Shown here: in pieces, positions 62,031-64,000 of the stretch
Layout of the letters: the number at the start of each line of letters is the position of its first letter
How positions within the stretch are numbered: position 1 is the first letter of the stretch
Source of the DNA: Diplonema papillatum
Lineage: Eukaryota > Euglenozoa > Diplonemea > Diplonemida > Diplonemidae
Reading direction: 5' to 3'
Assembly (NCBI GenBank): GCA_030068145.1
Contig: JAPJBO010000083.1
Location: forward strand, 310,001 to 374,000
DNA length: 64,000 bases
Translations under genes and position numbers: made by a program
The notes under the pieces: generated by a model
The model's input: the letters and a program-made list of their open reading frames with translations, nothing else
Database searches by the model: none
What the model was told of the DNA's origin: nothing

Positions 62031-62099
62031 AAGTTGAGCATTGAGTTCTTTAAGGTGCAAGTGCCATCAAGGCAGGCGAGCACTGTTCACGGGCTAGTG

Positions 62100-62972
62100 T
62101 TACTTTATGACGTCGTCCGTCGGGGGAGTCAACGATGATGAGGATGTGGTCAAACTAGTCAATTCCAAGTCAAGTTCAATTCCCGCTCGCTTTCGCGGTG
62201 CGGACTTTCCGGGCCGGTTTGGCTGTTTCCGGGTCGACGATGGGGAAGAAGTCAGGCATTCCATTTCGTGATCGAGCGTAGAGTTGTTCACGGCCTGCCG
62301 CGATCGCTTCGATCTTCGTGGCTTCCCTGTCGGGGATGCGAGCTTCGAGGACTCCTGCAGGGGTCGCTTCCGCCTCCTTCTGGGAGGCGCGTCTTTGGGC
62401 TCGCCGGTTGGCGTGCGCGGAAGGGTTGTTTGTATGGGGATGATGTTCCCCGTTGATGACGTCTTGGGCGACGGTGATGATGACGGTGATGAAGGCGGGG
62501 AGGTTGGTGAGCTGGTGAGGTACCGCGCCGTTCGCGTGCGTTGCCGCGTCGCTGCTTTCTTGGCCGGGCGCTTCGGCCCGGTCGGTCGCGGGGATACGCT
62601 TCCGCCCCTTCCTGGGCGACTCGGACAGTTGCTCAGCCGCAGGCGAGCGCGGCGTGGTGGTGCCGACAGCACGCCTGCACGGTGGGCCCCAAGTTGAGCA
62701 GGGGTTGCCTTGTAGCCCGTACCGGTCTGTTGTCCGCGTTTATATGTATTTTCTCGCAGCGTGGTGCTTGGGTTTCGCGACACCTGCGGTGCTTCACGTG
62801 GTGCGGGTTGTTTCCGCCCTAATATAAGGTTTTTTTTTTGTGTTTCCGGCAATCCCGTGGGGACGTACAGATTGGTGTCGGTCGGACTGTTCTGCTTGGC
62901 ACATACTATGGCGATCGGTAGGCTTCGAGGCGATCGGTAGGCATCGAGAGGTCGGACAGATGCGTCACGCAT
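62100..62972 (-). CDS. Basic Ser/Pro/Arg-rich protein, unknown
   Basis: Open for 290 residues from ATG 62972. The C-terminal 180 or so residues look genuinely coding: SPTSPPSSPSSSPSPKTSS, PPRRRRKRPLQESSKLAS, GKPRRSKRSRQAVNN and ELDLELTSLTTSSSSLTPP. Basic clusters could be nuclear-localisation or nucleic-acid-binding signals; the SP motifs suggest phosphorylation. The N-terminal part overlaps repeat K (62840-62940) and may be untranslated or intronic. No other in-frame Met occurs until near the C-terminus, so the true start may lie in an upstream exon. Confidence 0.5.
   Translation of the reverse strand: MRDASVRPLDAYRSPRSLPIAIVCAKQNSPTDTNLYVPTGLPETQKKNLILGRKQPAPREAPQVSRNPSTTLRENTYKRGQQTGTGYKATPAQLGAHRAGVLSAPPRRARLRLSNCPSRPGRGGSVSPRPTGPKRPAKKAATRQRTRTARYLTSSPTSPPSSPSSSPSPKTSSTGNIIPIQTTLPRTPTGEPKDAPPRRRRKRPLQESSKLASPTGKPRRSKRSRQAVNNSTLDHEMECLTSSPSSTRKQPNRPGKSAPRKRAGIELDLELTSLTTSSSSLTPPTDDVIK
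62840..62945 (+). repeat. Repeat K copy
   Basis: GTGTTTCCGGCAATCCCGTG, GGACGTACAGATTGGTGTC and GCGATCGGTAGG, matching 63898-64000 at the window edge. Confidence 0.85.
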
Positions 62973-63346
62973 CGTACCTCCGACCTATCATGCTTTAGCC
63001 AGTTGGCCACTTGGCTCACTCCGTTGCCTCCTGGTAACGCGCTCGTGCGCATATAAACTGCATCACTACTGTGTCGCGAGCTGAGAACGTTTGCAGTACC
63101 CCGCTGGGAGAATTTGTTGTACAGAGCACGTGCGAAGAACACAGGTAGTGGGTTGTTTCTAGACAGTTTCTCCTAGCTAACCGTTGGACCCTCCCTCCCT
63201 GTCCCCCAAAAGAACTTCACCGGGTTGTTTCTCCACCTTGGTGAGGCCTTTTCTTCCATCTCGTAAGTTTCCAAGTATTAGGTTGATTCATGAATGACTA
63301 TTGAACGAGTTTTCCTTTCCTGTATGCGTGCTACGTAAACAACGTC

Positions 63347-63550
63347 TCAGCAGAAAATTCCCATAATTTGTCTGTAAGCCGCGTTGTCTGAAATTTCGCG
63401 TGAGGTTGGCAGCCGGTTCGTAGCATCGCAGGTGCCGATCATCTTGGGCCGGTGGTTGCACCCTTCTACGACACACGTGGTACGGTTTTGAACGGCATGA
63501 TGAATCTGCACGAGTGCTTGGACCATCTGAGGCGGACACACAGTACCCAT
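63347..63550 (-). CDS. Small hypothetical protein
   Basis: 67 residues from ATG 63550 (MGTVCPPQMVQALVQIHHAV), with CVVEGCNHRPKMIGTC, a possible Cys/His cluster, and SREISDNAAYRQIMGIF before TGA. A pyrimidine tract and GACTGTTAG lie about 30 nt upstream of the ATG. No homology recognised. Confidence 0.3.
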   Translation of the reverse strand: MGTVCPPQMVQALVQIHHAVQNRTTCVVEGCNHRPKMIGTCDATNRLPTSREISDNAAYRQIMGIFC

Positions 63551-63897
63551 GTGTATACAGCAGGCAATCCGCGTATAACAAGCTAACAGTCGGTGAAGAA
63601 GCAGCGCATTAGAACAGTAAGGTTCCATCGACTTGGTTGGGATTCTCGAGAAAGACAAGAAATGGGTGCTTCATACAAAACGCGCGACCCTTTGTCTCGA
63701 ACGATGGCAACAAAAAACAAGAAGTAGAGGGGCGGCGACAATGGAAAAAGAACAAATGGTGCGTCAGATCTCCCTCCCCCTCCGAATCGGGAAACAAACG
63801 CCCTTTACTACAGCATTGCGTGCACAGCTAAAGAAACACTTCTGCTGCGAACCCCGCGTTTGATATAGCAGTTGCAAGACGCCGTAGACACTTGGAT

Positions 63898-64000
63898 TGT
63901 GTTTCCGACGATCCCGAATGGACGTACAGATTGGTGTCTTTCGACCTTTTGTATGCTTGTGGAGTTCAGCTTAGTGCGTGCTTGTGGTGATCGGTGGGAT
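63898..64000 (+). repeat. Repeat K copy, cut by the window end
   Basis: GTGTTTCCGACGATCCCGAA, GGACGTACAGATTGGTGTC, then GTGATCGGTGGGAT at the edge. Matches 62840-62945. Confidence 0.85.

Overview
The window looks like nuclear DNA of a euglenozoan protist, most likely a diplonemid. The main evidence is an SSU rRNA fragment (about 60246-60912) that carries the CACCCGCGG version of the universal 530-loop core and a trypanosomatid-like 5' domain. Gene density is low, dispersed repeats are abundant, and both intronless and GT-AG intron-bearing genes occur. Several first exons start right after an AG, as expected for spliced-leader acceptors. The diplonemid assignment is inference; Euglenozoa is better supported.

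Layout. 0-5 kb: a three-exon WWE-like gene whose first intron holds an 11-bp minisatellite, then a large SMPD4 (neutral sphingomyelinase 3)-like gene whose C-terminus is encoded by dispersed repeat B. 7.4-9.7 kb: plus-strand exon-like segments. 10-12 kb: a zuotin/DNAJC2 ribosome-associated J-protein. 13-19 kb: a giant RS/proline-rich low-complexity protein with a duplicated 5' stub next to it. 19.5-21.9 kb: a rearranged, interrupted LSU rRNA. 22-27.4 kb: spliced small genes and a frame-disrupted cobalamin-binding-protein-like (TroA fold) gene. 28-35 kb: retroelement RNase H debris, a 41-bp array that switches orientation, and a 3.4-kb satellite of 71-bp units built from GGTTACA. 35.6-39.6 kb: repeat composites, one of them split by an inserted LSU rRNA fragment. 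40.4-44.4 kb: a polyQ protein with a receiver-like domain, a tandem-repeat upstream region and a 3' end inside repeat B. 45-53 kb: minisatellites, foldback palindromes and a two-exon gene. 52.8-54.3 kb: a Methyltransf_16 gene with two decayed partial copies. 56.8-58.6 kb: a beta-carbonic anhydrase with a deleted partial copy. 60-61.5 kb: a three-exon small-protein gene whose second intron contains the SSU rRNA fragment. 62-64 kb: a basic Ser/Pro-rich protein and repeats.

The genes do not form an obvious pathway. The unifying theme is genome dynamics: at least ten dispersed repeat families (called A, B, D-L here), GC-hairpin elements, rRNA and mRNA-like fragments inserted into repeats and introns, and partial gene copies beside their parents. 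Most spliced models were built by eye from frame continuity, GT/AG signals and intron phase. They need RNA evidence; none was checked against a database.
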